Shown: positions 9,201 to 17,726, numbered from the stretch's first letter. The stretch is DNA of 64,000 nt from Niastella yeongjuensis (GCF_900110245.1 NZ_FOCZ01000012.1:1-64000), one strand, 5' to 3'. Notes: generated by a model not told the origin, from the letters alone. Program-made: numbers and translations.

Positions 9201-9761
9201 GTAATTGGTAATACCACCCCGCGTTTGCCTTATGGCGTTACAGGTAATGTTTCCTGGAATAATTTTTCTTTCTCGGCATTTGTCCAGGGCGTAATGAAAA
9301 GAGATTGGATGCCTTCGCAGGAAGCTGCTTTTTTCTGGGGACAATACAACCGTCCTTACAGCATGTTGCCCACTTTTAATTTGAACCGTTGGACGGAAGC
9401 AAATCCTGATCCCAATGCTTATTTTCCACGTTATAGAGGGTATGTTGCCTTATCGGGTACCCGCGAGCTGGCTGTTCCACAAACCAGGTATTTGCAAAAC
9501 GCCAGTTATGTACGATTGAAAAATGTGACGCTTACGTATACACTTCCTGCCGGTATTGCTGAAAAGATAAAGGCGCAATCGATCCGGTTTTATTTTACCG
9601 GTCAGAACCTGTGGACGTACTCTCCCATGTTCAAGATCACAAAGAATTTCGATCCCGAAGTGATCGAGAAGTCAGATCCTGAGATCAACGATGGTGGGGG
9701 AGATGGTTTCTCATACCCTATGGAGAAGACATACAGTTTTGGCCTTAACATTAATTTCTAA
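6207..9761 (+). CDS. SusC/RagA TonB-dependent transporter with STN domain
   Basis: An outer-membrane TonB-dependent importer of 1184 residues that would take up a glycan fragment with the SusD partner encoded 18 bases downstream. Order: N-terminal extension and signal peptide (hydrophobic at about 25-42), STN domain (about 46-122, ITLKLKDAPVKTLFREIQ), carboxypeptidase-like regulatory domain (about 140-215, VTNAKGSPLAGATVHVKGT), plug (about 225-345, VVVGYGTQKKIDLTGAI) and beta-barrel to the terminal Phe (YSFGLNINF). The STN domain is the part that contacts FecR, matching the sigma/FecR genes just upstream. Start: 6207 gives 21 residues before MRVMKLTILLL; starts at 6270 or 6279 are possible. 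Substrate unknown; the nearby phosphodiester glycosidase is the best clue. Confidence 0.95.
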   Translation: MHLRSIFRARSYRPESHTHKLMRVMKLTILLLLTTCLHLAAHTQGQNITLKLKDAPVKTLFREIQRQTGLNVMVDEALLNQAGKITLDVKNMPVNDVLGLCFRSGNITWSIVDARLVIKTRPVATATVKNNLPPQATKPPAITVRGRVTNAKGSPLAGATVHVKGTANGVQTDANGEFQFNMEKKATIVISYVGYATKEVIADGSDVLVIQLQDSQDALNSVVVVGYGTQKKIDLTGAIDQVGSEYFEDRPLPNVTKGLQGVLPNLNIKITDGKPIRGSSYNIRGYTSIGAGSNQNALVLIDGVTGDPQNLNPADIESVTILKDAASAAIYGSRAAFGVVLITTKTPKNGKTQISYSTNFSNNRRTTTPDLVNDGYTWATNYDEAMYSWSDYATHPVNIDGKLLFSPAYLDSLKRHSEDPSLPDWGIDAAGNYAYYASTDWMKTLYKPSNNSVEHSLNISGGTDKVKLAVSGRYYNQDGIFRYNPDKYNRYNFRVKGDVKVSDHFSVNANLDYTSTNYKYPLTSIGGVNALWRVLAASGYPLAPLLNPDGTLTNIASNSIGDLYQQKSFSQLKDNIYRNMVGFTALPFKHVKIKGDFTFINTFTTEQRRFFPTNYSIKPGVITNSGLNYLEEDDDRSKNFISNLYADYTNRFGDHSLTVLVGGNQESFSTRSRKTRRDGLLVDNIVDWNLATGTNYVLTGGGNEWATAGLFSRINYAFRDRYLLELNGRYDGSSRFPTDQAWGFFPSAEAGWIISREKFMERTAGWLDLLKIRGSYGSLGNGNIPPYSFVPAIGITTSTVLQNGIFPNVMQNPNVTPKNITWEKVNMANVGIDLALLRNRLSVTFDAYQRNTNNMITAGPPLPATFGAATPNGNNANMRTRGWELTFNWQDKTGGSKPLSYGIRVTLSDYKSVITKFYNPTGLNTTYYNGYVMGSIMGFQTLGFFKDADDIATSPKQNYFQVSNSNKLLPGDIKFADRNGDKVVDAGKNTLADPGDRYVIGNTTPRLPYGVTGNVSWNNFSFSAFVQGVMKRDWMPSQEAAFFWGQYNRPYSMLPTFNLNRWTEANPDPNAYFPRYRGYVALSGTRELAVPQTRYLQNASYVRLKNVTLTYTLPAGIAEKIKAQSIRFYFTGQNLWTYSPMFKITKNFDPEVIEKSDPEINDGGGDGFSYPMEKTYSFGLNINF

Positions 9762-9779
9762 TCCTCAATTGTACAAACC

Positions 9780-11549
9780 ATGAATTTCAGATATAGTCTT
9801 GTTTGTATCACATTGTTGTCGGCATTGTGTTCCTGTAAAAAATACTTCGATAAAGAACCGATAGATAAACTGACTCCCGAGCAGGCATTTTCAAGTGAAG
9901 CCAACCTGAAGCTGTATGTGAATGGTTTTTACCTGATGCTGCCGAATGCCAATGCTATTTATCAAAGTGAGTTGACTTCCGATCAAACGGTGCGCAAAGA
10001 AGTGCCGCCTTATTTGTTATCGGGTTTCTCTCCGCAAAGTGCAGCTACCTTTCAGGCAACGGCCAATCCCTGGAATTTTGAAAAGCTGCGCAATCTGAAC
10101 TATTTTATTGAACACAACAACAATGCTTCCATTCCCGAAGCGGCCAGGAATCATTATACCGGTATTGCCCGTTTCTTCAGGGCTTACTTTTATTACAATC
10201 TGGTAAAAACCTATGGTGATGTGCCCTGGTATGGTAAAGTAATGGAAACAAATGACCCGGACCTGTATAAGCCCCGCGACCCACGTACACTTGTAATGGA
10301 TTCTGTGCTGGCTGATCTCAATTTTGCCTGCACCAACATCCAGGACACAAAAGATGCCGGTTGTACCCAGGTTACCCATTCGGTAGCGTTGGCTTTCAAA
10401 TCACGCGTATGTTTGTTCGAAGGCAGCTTTCGAAAATACAGGGATACACTACTGTCTACTGTCAATACCTGGTACCAGGAAGCGGCCGCGGCAGCCAATC
10501 AGCTGATCACAAGCGGAAAATACAGTTTACAAAAAACAAATAATACTGATCTCGATTACCGGTCGTTGTTCATCAATGAAAACCCGTTACCGAACGAAAT
10601 ATTGTTGGCTGCGGTATACAACAACACCCTTAAAAAATGGCATGGCGCCAATAACTGGTATAATGCGTTAACAGCCGGTGACAGATTGAGTTTGAATAGA
10701 CGGTTTGTAAATATTTATTTGAACCTCGATGGTACGCGTTTTACCGACAATCCCGGTTTTGCCACCATTGAATTTCAGAACGAAGTAAAGAACCGCGATA
10801 AACGCTTGAAACAAACCATTCGCACGCCCACCTATAAACGTTCTGATGGTACCTATGGCGGTCCTGATTTTGTAGTTACGCCTACCGGTTACCAGATCCT
10901 CAAATATTCAACCGACGACAAAGCGCTGGACCTGGTAGCGCAAAATTTCAATTCCATTCCCATTATGCGGTATGCGGAAGTGTTGCTGAACTATGCCGAA
11001 GCCAAAGCCGAGTTGGGCGCTTTATCACTGGCCGACTGGAACCTGACCATTGGCGCGTTGCGCACAAGGGCCGGGGTCACCAATACCGGTTTACCAACTG
11101 TGGCCGATCCTTATTTACATGCTAACTTTTATCCCAACGTAAGTGATCCGGTGTTGCTGGAAATAAGACGGGAAAGAAGTGTAGAGTTGGTTGGTGAATT
11201 TGGTTTCCGTTATGATGACCTGATGCGCTGGCACCTGGGATCGAACCTGCTGAACTCCTATGATGGGATTTATGTACCTGCAAAAGGTCAGATCCTCGAT
11301 CTGTCGGATGATGGCAAACAGGGCGCCGGCGATGTATGTATTGTGGATGAAACACCGCAAACCCGCGTAACCGGTGTAACTTATATTGCATTAAAGGGTG
11401 GCACTTACAGTCTGGCCAATGGTACCAGCGGAAACCTGCAATGGTTGCCAAACATCCAGAAGGTGTGGGACGACAGGCGATATTTTTATCCGCTTCCACC
11501 AACCGAATTGAATATTAATATCAACCTGCAACAAAATAAAGATTGGTAA
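9780..11549 (+). CDS. SusD/RagB-family glycan-binding lipoprotein
   Basis: A surface lipoprotein of 589 residues that caps the SusC transporter and binds its substrate. The signal peptide ends in a lipobox (LCSC, Cys at about 19) followed by KKYFDKEP. The N-terminal SusD-like part with TPR-type helices (about 20-220; YTGIARFFRAYFYYNLVKTYGDVPW is a family hallmark) precedes the RagB/SusD domain (about 280-589, MRYAEVLLNYAEAKAELG, RRERSVELVGEFGFRYDDLMRW). It is 18 bases from susC and surely co-transcribed. Length is normal. Ligand cannot be read from the sequence. Confidence 0.95.
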   Translation: MNFRYSLVCITLLSALCSCKKYFDKEPIDKLTPEQAFSSEANLKLYVNGFYLMLPNANAIYQSELTSDQTVRKEVPPYLLSGFSPQSAATFQATANPWNFEKLRNLNYFIEHNNNASIPEAARNHYTGIARFFRAYFYYNLVKTYGDVPWYGKVMETNDPDLYKPRDPRTLVMDSVLADLNFACTNIQDTKDAGCTQVTHSVALAFKSRVCLFEGSFRKYRDTLLSTVNTWYQEAAAAANQLITSGKYSLQKTNNTDLDYRSLFINENPLPNEILLAAVYNNTLKKWHGANNWYNALTAGDRLSLNRRFVNIYLNLDGTRFTDNPGFATIEFQNEVKNRDKRLKQTIRTPTYKRSDGTYGGPDFVVTPTGYQILKYSTDDKALDLVAQNFNSIPIMRYAEVLLNYAEAKAELGALSLADWNLTIGALRTRAGVTNTGLPTVADPYLHANFYPNVSDPVLLEIRRERSVELVGEFGFRYDDLMRWHLGSNLLNSYDGIYVPAKGQILDLSDDGKQGAGDVCIVDETPQTRVTGVTYIALKGGTYSLANGTSGNLQWLPNIQKVWDDRRYFYPLPPTELNININLQQNKDW

Positions 11550-11639
11550 TGCAAAAACCTGCAAATGCGGAAATGGCTATAATTCTGGTGTATCTTGCGA
11601 ATGCCAACCAAATAAGCAACATTAAAAACTGATCCCTGG

Positions 11640-12566
11640 ATGAAAGGACTTTCTATAATTACCGGCTTATTGTTAACAGGAGTTATTGCACAGGCGCAAT
11701 CCGATTCCCTGCGCATTGTAAAAGCAAAATGGACGAGTAAAAAACTGGCAAAAGGCGTTTACTGGAAATCGACACACATTGAAAACAATGAGTTGTTCAA
11801 GGCCAACCAGGTGATAAATGTTATTGAAGTATCGCCCAATAACAAGCGTGTTCAAATGCACATTGTGCATTCCGATTCACTGGAAAAAACCTCCCAATTA
11901 GGACAGACCGCGCAGGCGCTGGCGGCCATCAATGGTTCTTTTTTTAAAATGCGTGGCCCCGATCCTGATTACCGCCCCGATCTGAAAGGCGTGCCTAAAC
12001 TGGAACGGTCGAAACTGGATCACAACCGTTCTGAAGTGTATTTGCGGGAAAACGATTCCCTCATTGCGCCCAACATGCCTGGTAAGAAGCCGGTAAGAGA
12101 AAGACATAACCAGGGTTCCATTGCTATTGATGGCAACGACTTTTGGATTGTGATGGGTGATTCATCAAACCTGCAATCCGAGAAAACCATTAAAGCCCGG
12201 GATGTATTGTCAACCGGACCGTTGATGATCATGGATGGCGATGATATGACTATCCCTAATGATAAATTTTGTAACGACCGTCATCCGCGTACAGCCATGG
12301 GCGAGAAAGAGGATGGAACCATTGTATTCCTGGTAGTGGACGGACGTGCCAAAGAAGCGGCTGGTTTTAGCATTCCTGAGTTGCAGAAATTAATGAAATG
12401 GCTGGGCTGCCGCAATGCCATCAACCTCGACGGCGGTGGTTCTACCACCATGTACGTAAAAGGACAACCGGAAGCAGGCGTAGTGAACTACCCATCTGAT
12501 AATAAAAAATGGGACCACGCAGGCGAGCGCGAAGTAGCCAATGCTATAGTGATAACGGCGCAATAA
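11640..12566 (+). CDS. Phosphodiester glycosidase (NAGPA-type domain)
   Basis: A 308-residue exported protein with a signal peptide (about 1-20, ending AQAQS) and one phosphodiester glycosidase domain. Hallmarks are AAINGSFFKM (about 97-106), RHPRTAMGEKEDG (about 217-229) and INLDGGGSTTMYVKG (about 260-275). The family includes the mammalian enzyme that removes GlcNAc from mannose-6-phosphate and bacterial proteins linked to exopolysaccharides; activity is hydrolysis of a sugar-1-phosphodiester bond. It lies 90 bases after SusD in the same direction, so it is probably the enzyme of this locus, which would then handle a GlcNAc-phosphodiester-type glycan. A TGTATCTTGC sequence in the gap (about 11589-11598) resembles one at 37572 and may be a weak promoter. 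Confidence 0.85.
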   Translation: MKGLSIITGLLLTGVIAQAQSDSLRIVKAKWTSKKLAKGVYWKSTHIENNELFKANQVINVIEVSPNNKRVQMHIVHSDSLEKTSQLGQTAQALAAINGSFFKMRGPDPDYRPDLKGVPKLERSKLDHNRSEVYLRENDSLIAPNMPGKKPVRERHNQGSIAIDGNDFWIVMGDSSNLQSEKTIKARDVLSTGPLMIMDGDDMTIPNDKFCNDRHPRTAMGEKEDGTIVFLVVDGRAKEAAGFSIPELQKLMKWLGCRNAINLDGGGSTTMYVKGQPEAGVVNYPSDNKKWDHAGEREVANAIVITAQ

Positions 12567-12581
12567 ATGAAAGGATGGAAG

Positions 12582-12609
12582 GGCAGAAGGCAGAGGGCAG
12601 AGGGCAGAA
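12582..12609 (+). repeat. Heptamer array GGCAGAR x4
   Basis: Four tandem 7-mers (GGCAGAA, GGCAGAG, GGCAGAG, GGCAGAA) begin 15 bases after the stop of the phosphodiester glycosidase gene. Reverse-complement arrays lie at 12727-12845 in the same gap. Confidence 0.85.
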
Positions 12610-12626
12610 AAAATACGTAAATAGAA

Positions 12627-12651
12627 GGCCTTGAGGTTTTTCCTCAGGGCC
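12627..12651 (+). other. Stem-loop between heptamer arrays
   Basis: GGCCTTGAGG pairs with CCTCAGGGCC over 10 bp (one G-U) with a TTTTT loop. It lies between convergent genes and may help termination, but lacks a trailing T run. Confidence 0.45.
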
Positions 12652-12726
12652 TCCGGGTTATATGGTTATAATGTTTACGGCGTTGCCGCGACGGCGTACT
12701 GAAGCGTGTGTCAAGCTGTTCCTCTA

Positions 12727-12845
12727 CTGCCTTCTGCCTTCTGCCTACTGCCTACTGCCTTTTCTTTCTACCACCTGCCATTTTTCTAGTGCCCATTGCC
12801 CATTGCCTTTCCATCTCTGCCCTCTGCCCTCTGCCTTTTGCCCTT
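12727..12845 (+). repeat. Reverse heptamer arrays CTGCCTN and TCTGCCC
   Basis: Three blocks of 7-mers: 12727-12761 (CTGCCTT/CTGCCTA, five units), about 12790-12810 (TGCCCAT, TGCCCAT, TGCCTTT) and 12816-12843 (TCTGCCC, TCTGCCC, TCTGCCT, TTTGCCC). They are the reverse complement of the GGCAGAR array at 12582 and reach to within 3-5 bases of the stop codon of the araC-type gene, which reads from the other strand. Confidence 0.85.
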
Positions 12846-12848
12846 AGA

Positions 12849-13634
12849 TCAGTTCTTCCTAAAATCAGAAGGCCTCGACAATGTAAAATCATAAAACGCA
12901 TCGCTGAAAGGACCCACCGCCGAATAACCTACCTCATAAGCAATATCAGAAATAGGTTTACTGGTTTTCAGGATCAGTTCAATGGCCGTGATCATCCGCA
13001 ACGTTTTTATATACTGCAAAAAACTCATTTGCAGGGTTGACTGAAACAACCGCGACAACGAGCGTTCGCTCATGGCGAATTGCTTACTCACTTCCGCCAG
13101 TACCAGTCTGTTCCCTACATTCTTTTCTAAATACCGGATGATCCGTTGCATGCCGTCATGATTGGTTTTGGGCAGCATGATGGGGAGAGATACTTTATTA
13201 AGTGTAGGCAGCATCTTCTTTAAGGCTATCAGAAATTCAAAATTGTCAGCTTTACTATTCACATGGCCGCCGTCCCATCGTTCCGTATAATTGATCATTT
13301 GGATCAATAACTCACTGGCCGGATAAATGCCCAGTTTGGTATAGAATTCATTGGTGTGATCGTCTGTTGCATAATAATAAAGGGAACGCAGTACGGTGCC
13401 GGTTGAGCCTACTTCCAGCTCATGCGCCATTCCCTTGGGGATCCAGAAATAATGCCGGGCCGGCACTACATAGGTTTGGTTTTCAGTAGTGATATATGCC
13501 AGTCCACCCTCTACGTAACTCAATTGTCCCTTTGTGTGCTTGTGCATGGGAATTAGTTTTTCCGATTTCTCATGCATAACGAACACCCCATCTTTTTGCT
13601 TGTCAATTTCAGGAAGGGAGGCAATGAGACCCAT
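12849..13634 (-). CDS. AraC-family transcriptional regulator
   Basis: A 261-residue regulator: N-terminal cupin ligand domain (about 15-100, HKHTKGQLSYVEGGLAYI) and C-terminal AraC double helix-turn-helix (about 165-261, VLAEVSKQFAMSERSLSRLF and ISDIAYEVGYSAVGPFSDAF). It is divergent from the efflux operon at 13752 with a 117-base shared promoter region, so it probably controls those genes and itself. A minus-strand TAATTTTG -7 element (13662-13669) lies within an imperfect inverted repeat (13650-13682), which may be an autoregulatory site. The ligand is unknown; a small toxic molecule exported by the pump is the natural guess. Confidence 0.9.
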   Translation of the reverse strand: MGLIASLPEIDKQKDGVFVMHEKSEKLIPMHKHTKGQLSYVEGGLAYITTENQTYVVPARHYFWIPKGMAHELEVGSTGTVLRSLYYYATDDHTNEFYTKLGIYPASELLIQMINYTERWDGGHVNSKADNFEFLIALKKMLPTLNKVSLPIMLPKTNHDGMQRIIRYLEKNVGNRLVLAEVSKQFAMSERSLSRLFQSTLQMSFLQYIKTLRMITAIELILKTSKPISDIAYEVGYSAVGPFSDAFYDFTLSRPSDFRKN

Positions 13635-13649
13635 AGGTTATATTGATTT

Positions 13650-13682
13650 CCGGTAAAAATGCAAAATTAGCATTTTGGCCGG
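13650..13682 (-). promoter_or_regulatory. Inverted repeat over the araC-type promoter
   Basis: Arms 13650-13661 and 13671-13682 match CCGGYMAAAATG as an inverted repeat with two mismatches. The minus-strand -7 element TAATTTTG (13662-13669) fills the 9-base centre. A bound regulator would block this promoter. Confidence 0.4.
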
Positions 13683-13733
13683 AATAAAGAAAAGAATGGC
13701 TACTTAGGTGAAATGACAAATCGGTCTGGCTTA

Positions 13734-13741
13734 TAATTTTG
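13734..13741 (+). promoter_or_regulatory. -7 promoter element of the efflux operon
   Basis: TAATTTTG fits TAnnTTTG exactly and is 10 bases before the ATG at 13752, so the transcript would have almost no leader. No clear -33 element is seen, which would fit dependence on an activator such as the divergent AraC protein. Confidence 0.5.
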
Positions 13742-13751
13742 CACCCGAATT

Positions 13752-15071
13752 ATGTATTACTATAAGCGTCTGATTATCGCAAGCGTACTGATGGCGCAGT
13801 ACGCAGCCGTAGCACAACCAACAGATACACTTCGCATGAGTTTGGAAGAAGCCTGGCAAAAAGCCGAGGGCCATAGCCGCCAGATCGATGTTACCAATAA
13901 AGCCATGCACATTGCGGATGAAGAAGTAAAGGATACCCGCCTGGAACGTTTCCCCGAAATAGGAGTAAGCGGAAGTGCTGAAAAAGCATCCAACCTGGCC
14001 ATTTACGAGAAAGGTATTTTTGCACCTGTTACCCAACAGCATGAGGTGATTCATACCCTGTACAAATTTGGTACAGACTTCTACCTGAACATATATAATG
14101 GCAATAAGTTAAACCTGAAGATAGCGGAGAACAAACTGCTGCAACGGATTGCTGAGATTAAGCATGAAGAAACCAAATCAAACATCCGGTATAAAACAAG
14201 CGCGTTGTACCTCGATCTGCAGAAGTCCCTCATTTTTCGCGACCTCATCACCAGCGACATTGCCGACCAGGAGAAACAACTAAAGGAGATCAGGGCGCTG
14301 CAGAAAAATGGCACTGTGCTTAAAAGCGATGTACTGCGTGTTGAGCTCGATCTCTCCAAACGAAAGATGACCCTGGTGACCATAGAGAATGACATCCTTA
14401 TTGCCACGCAAAAACTGAATATCATTATTGGTGAGCCCGATAACCGGATCATTCGACCGGCTGTTTTTGAGCCGGGCACTATTGCACAGGATGATTACAA
14501 TAAATACCTGGCAACAGCATTGGAACATTCGTTCACGTATCATATATCAGAACAACAAACGGAGCTGAGTAAAACAAACCTGAAAAAAGTAAAGTCGAAT
14601 GTAATGCCAAAGGTTGGGATGTATGGTGAGTTTTATTATGCCAATCCCCAGATCTTTTTGTTCCCCTATAACCCTGCCTGGTACTCATTGGGTGTAACAG
14701 GTATTAAAGTTTCCCTGCCTCTGTCTGAGCTTTATCACAATACACACAAAGTAAGAGCGGCAAAACTGGAACTGGAAAAAGAAGAAATGATGCACCATGA
14801 TACGGAAGATAAAGTACGCCAGCAGGTATGGGAAGCTTTTTTGCGGTACAAAGAATCGCTGGTGCAAATACAGGTGGCAACAGACAATGTAGCCCAGGCT
14901 GAGGAAAATGCCCGCATCATAAAGAATAACTATTTTAAACAAACGGCGCTGATCACCGATCTGCTCGATGCAGATGTTCAGTTGTTACGCAGCCGCTTTG
15001 AACTGGCCGCGGCCCGCATTTTGGCGCAGGATAAATTCTACTTACTACAAAATACAATCGGAGTTCTTTAA
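13752..15071 (+). CDS. TolC-family outer-membrane efflux protein
   Basis: The outer-membrane channel of a tripartite efflux pump, 439 residues. A signal peptide (about 1-22, ending AVAQP) is followed by two outer-membrane efflux repeats (about 28-215 and 235-435) rich in long helices, e.g. LRMSLEEAWQKAEGHSRQI and VRQQVWEAFLRYKESLVQIQ. It is first in an operon with the membrane fusion protein (2-base gap), an MFS pump and a small lipoprotein. Regulation is probably by the divergent AraC-type protein. Confidence 0.93.
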   Translation: MYYYKRLIIASVLMAQYAAVAQPTDTLRMSLEEAWQKAEGHSRQIDVTNKAMHIADEEVKDTRLERFPEIGVSGSAEKASNLAIYEKGIFAPVTQQHEVIHTLYKFGTDFYLNIYNGNKLNLKIAENKLLQRIAEIKHEETKSNIRYKTSALYLDLQKSLIFRDLITSDIADQEKQLKEIRALQKNGTVLKSDVLRVELDLSKRKMTLVTIENDILIATQKLNIIIGEPDNRIIRPAVFEPGTIAQDDYNKYLATALEHSFTYHISEQQTELSKTNLKKVKSNVMPKVGMYGEFYYANPQIFLFPYNPAWYSLGVTGIKVSLPLSELYHNTHKVRAAKLELEKEEMMHHDTEDKVRQQVWEAFLRYKESLVQIQVATDNVAQAEENARIIKNNYFKQTALITDLLDADVQLLRSRFELAAARILAQDKFYLLQNTIGVL

Positions 15072-15073
15072 CC

Positions 15074-16138
15074 ATGAAAAAGAAGTATACGGTCACGGAC
15101 CGCATCATTACAAAAGTTACAGGCTGGATCGCCGTGCTTACCATCCTGGGGTTAGGCGTGTGGGGCGGTTTCACTTTGTATGGCTATTATAAATTTGAAC
15201 AAACCAACGATGCACAGGTACAGGAATATGTGAACCCTGTTATTTCAAGGGCCGGCGGTTTTATTGTAGCCGTAAAATTCGAGGAGAACCAACCGGTTAA
15301 AAAAGGCGATACCTTACTTATAATAGATAACCGCGAATATAAATTACAGGTGGCACAAACTGCCGCTGCTATTCAAAAATCGGAAGCCCAGCTGCAGGTG
15401 CTGGAAAGCAATATCCATACCCTGGAACGGAATGCCGATGCGGTGAAAGCACAGATAAAGGCCAATGAGGCAAAAGTGTTGAAACAAAAACTCGATTACG
15501 AACGGTATACTGAATTGTACAAAGAAGAATCAGCAACCAAACAAAAACTGGAAGATATACAGGCCGCACTGGATGTAAGTACCAGTGATTACCAAACCTC
15601 GCAGGAAACGTTTAATGCCGCTGCTTCCAAAATCGAAGATATCCGGGCAGAAAAATCGGTGGTATTGGCCGAGATAACCCGCCTCAAAGCATTGCTGGAA
15701 CGAAACAAACTCGATGTGGACTATACCGTGATCACTGCCTCTTATGACGGCAGAATGGGCCGCCGTACGGTAGAGGTTGGGCAAATGATCGATGCCGGCG
15801 AAGTACTGGCCTTTATTGTGAACAATGAAACAGACAAATGGGTAGTAGCGAATTTCAAAGAAACGCAAATAGCGCAGATGCACATCGGCGATACCGTAAA
15901 GATCCTGGCAGATGCATTTCCCAATAAAGCATTTAAAGGCACTATTATTTCGTTATCGCCTGCAACGGGCTCCAGCTTTTCTTTACTACCACCCGATAAT
16001 TCAACCGGTAACTATGTAAAAATTGTACAACGGGTGCCGGTGCGTATTCGCGTGGAGGGCAATCGCAAAGAGATCGATGTGCTGAAAGTAGGTATGAATG
16101 TGAATGTGTATTCGCCCAAAAAACAACACCATGGTTAG
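15074..16138 (+). CDS. HlyD/EmrA-family membrane fusion protein
   Basis: The periplasmic adaptor between the MFS pump and TolC, 354 residues. One N-terminal membrane helix (about 17-39, GWIAVLTILGLGVWGGFTLYGYY), a biotinyl-lipoyl-like domain (about 50-85, GFIVAVKFEENQPVKKGDTLL), a long coiled-coil hairpin (about 90-215) and a beta-barrel HlyD_D23-type part (about 220-350, VVANFKETQIAQMHIGDTV). The arrangement with an MFS gene downstream is that of EmrAB-TolC. Its stop overlaps the start of the MFS gene by 8 bases. Confidence 0.93.
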   Translation: MKKKYTVTDRIITKVTGWIAVLTILGLGVWGGFTLYGYYKFEQTNDAQVQEYVNPVISRAGGFIVAVKFEENQPVKKGDTLLIIDNREYKLQVAQTAAAIQKSEAQLQVLESNIHTLERNADAVKAQIKANEAKVLKQKLDYERYTELYKEESATKQKLEDIQAALDVSTSDYQTSQETFNAAASKIEDIRAEKSVVLAEITRLKALLERNKLDVDYTVITASYDGRMGRRTVEVGQMIDAGEVLAFIVNNETDKWVVANFKETQIAQMHIGDTVKILADAFPNKAFKGTIISLSPATGSSFSLLPPDNSTGNYVKIVQRVPVRIRVEGNRKEIDVLKVGMNVNVYSPKKQHHG

Positions 16139-17720
16139 TGGTATTCCCATTTTCAGGCAATGGGTGCCGGGCTGGGCAATAAAGATCATCCTGTTCTCGC
16201 TGATCCTGCCTACGATGGTGTTATTCTTTTTACCCTTTGCCAATATCAATGCCGCAGCGGGGTTTTATGGCAGCGAACCTGCCGATATACAATTTGCTGT
16301 GGGAATATTTTATGCCGGATATGTGGCGTTTTACAGCCTGGAGCGCAGGTTCTTTACCTACCTCGCCGCAAAGGAATATTTTATCATCTTTACCATGCTG
16401 GAAATTGCGACAACGGTGATCTGTTACCATACAGATGAATTGTATATCCTGTTTCCGGTGCGCTTCTTTCAGGGGATGTTGTTCAGCAGTACGGTGAACC
16501 TTTCCTTATCACTGATGTTCACCCGCCTGCGTACCGAGCGGGCCCGCGAGATCAGTTTTTCGGTTTTCTTTGGCATGCTCATCTGCATTCTGCCATTTAT
16601 CAACCTGGTTACTGCCGACCTCATAGATACGTTTAATTTCAATACGGTTTATAAAATAGCCCTGTTCTCTTACCTCCCTTGTTTGTGTGCACTCATGATC
16701 ACCATGAACAATGTACGGTTGAACGTACGCTTTCCCTTGTATAAACTCGACTGGCAAAGTTTTGTGTACTGGGCACTCATACTGGTGCTGCTGGCCTATG
16801 TGTGTATTTACGGACAGGAATATTACTGGCTCGAAGATCCCCGTATCCTGTTCAGTGTGCTGGCCATGATGGGTGCCACGCTGTTGTATGTATTGCGGGT
16901 AAAAAGTATGAAACGGCCGTATGTGCAGCCGGGTATTTTCTCCTTTCAGAATTTCCGGATGAGTATCTTCCTGCTGTTTATCCTTTTCATCTGCCGCTTT
17001 GCCATCAATATCATCAATAACTTTTTCGGTGGTGTGTTGCGATTAGATCCCATGCACATCAGTTATGTAAATACCATGAACCTGATCGGACTGATAACAG
17101 GCGTTGTTATTTCCTGCGCTTTGATCCTGCAGAAAAAGAACATTCGCTTTATCTGGATCCCCGGGTTCCTGTTGCTGCTGGCGTTCCATATCAGCATGTG
17201 GTTTCTTTTTAACAGCGAGGCCAATGAAAATAACTTTTATGGGCCGTTGTTTATACAGGGGCTGGGAGTAGGTTTGATCATGGTGCCCACCATTGTATAT
17301 GCCGTGTCATCGGTACCGGGTGCATTGGGGCCATCTGCTTCATCTATTTGTCTGGCCACCGGATACCTGGGTTTTTGTGTAAGCGCCGCCCTTATCAATT
17401 ATTGCGAGTTGTACAGCAAAAGCCGGCACTACAATGCATTCCAGGACCATCTAACCAAAGTAGACCCTGCTGCCTTACATGGATTGACCGCCCGCGCCGG
17501 TAAATTATTACACCATGGTGTGGCACATAAACGAGCGATAAAAGGTGGTAGTAAATTACTGATAGATGCAGTGAACAAACAGGGACAGATCCGCTTTGCC
17601 ATGGATTATTATGAATGGATGGCATTGATGCTGATAGCGGTGTTGTTGCTGATAGCCATCTTCCCATCACTCAATAAAACGGTGGTTTACCTGCGGTCGC
17701 GCAGATTGTCACCGGCATAA
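16131..17720 (+). CDS. MFS drug efflux transporter (EmrB/DHA2-like)
   Basis: An inner-membrane major facilitator protein of about 529 residues with roughly 14 hydrophobic segments, which fits the 14-helix DHA2 group. Examples are IILFSLILPTMVLFFLPF, FFGMLICILPFINLV and MLIAVLLLIAIFPSL. I start it at ATG 16131 (MVSGIPIFRQWVPGW), overlapping the end of the HlyD gene by 8 bases, a common sign of coupled translation; an ATG at 16104 would add nine unlikely residues. It is the energy-using component of the pump. Family assignment rests on context as well as sequence, since the classic drug-pump motifs are weak. Confidence 0.85.
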   Translation: MVSGIPIFRQWVPGWAIKIILFSLILPTMVLFFLPFANINAAAGFYGSEPADIQFAVGIFYAGYVAFYSLERRFFTYLAAKEYFIIFTMLEIATTVICYHTDELYILFPVRFFQGMLFSSTVNLSLSLMFTRLRTERAREISFSVFFGMLICILPFINLVTADLIDTFNFNTVYKIALFSYLPCLCALMITMNNVRLNVRFPLYKLDWQSFVYWALILVLLAYVCIYGQEYYWLEDPRILFSVLAMMGATLLYVLRVKSMKRPYVQPGIFSFQNFRMSIFLLFILFICRFAINIINNFFGGVLRLDPMHISYVNTMNLIGLITGVVISCALILQKKNIRFIWIPGFLLLLAFHISMWFLFNSEANENNFYGPLFIQGLGVGLIMVPTIVYAVSSVPGALGPSASSICLATGYLGFCVSAALINYCELYSKSRHYNAFQDHLTKVDPAALHGLTARAGKLLHHGVAHKRAIKGGSKLLIDAVNKQGQIRFAMDYYEWMALMLIAVLLLIAIFPSLNKTVVYLRSRRLSPA

Positions 17721-17726
17721 CTTAAA

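Noticed and set aside
6398-9344. Several minus-strand open frames of 60-180 codons opposite the susC and other large genes
   Set aside because: They are shadows of strongly coding frames on the other strand, with no start context or recognisable domains.
12662-13040. Two plus-strand open frames of 61 and 110 codons
   Set aside because: They consist of CTGCC heptamers (LPSAYCLLP-type product) and the antisense of the araC-type gene.
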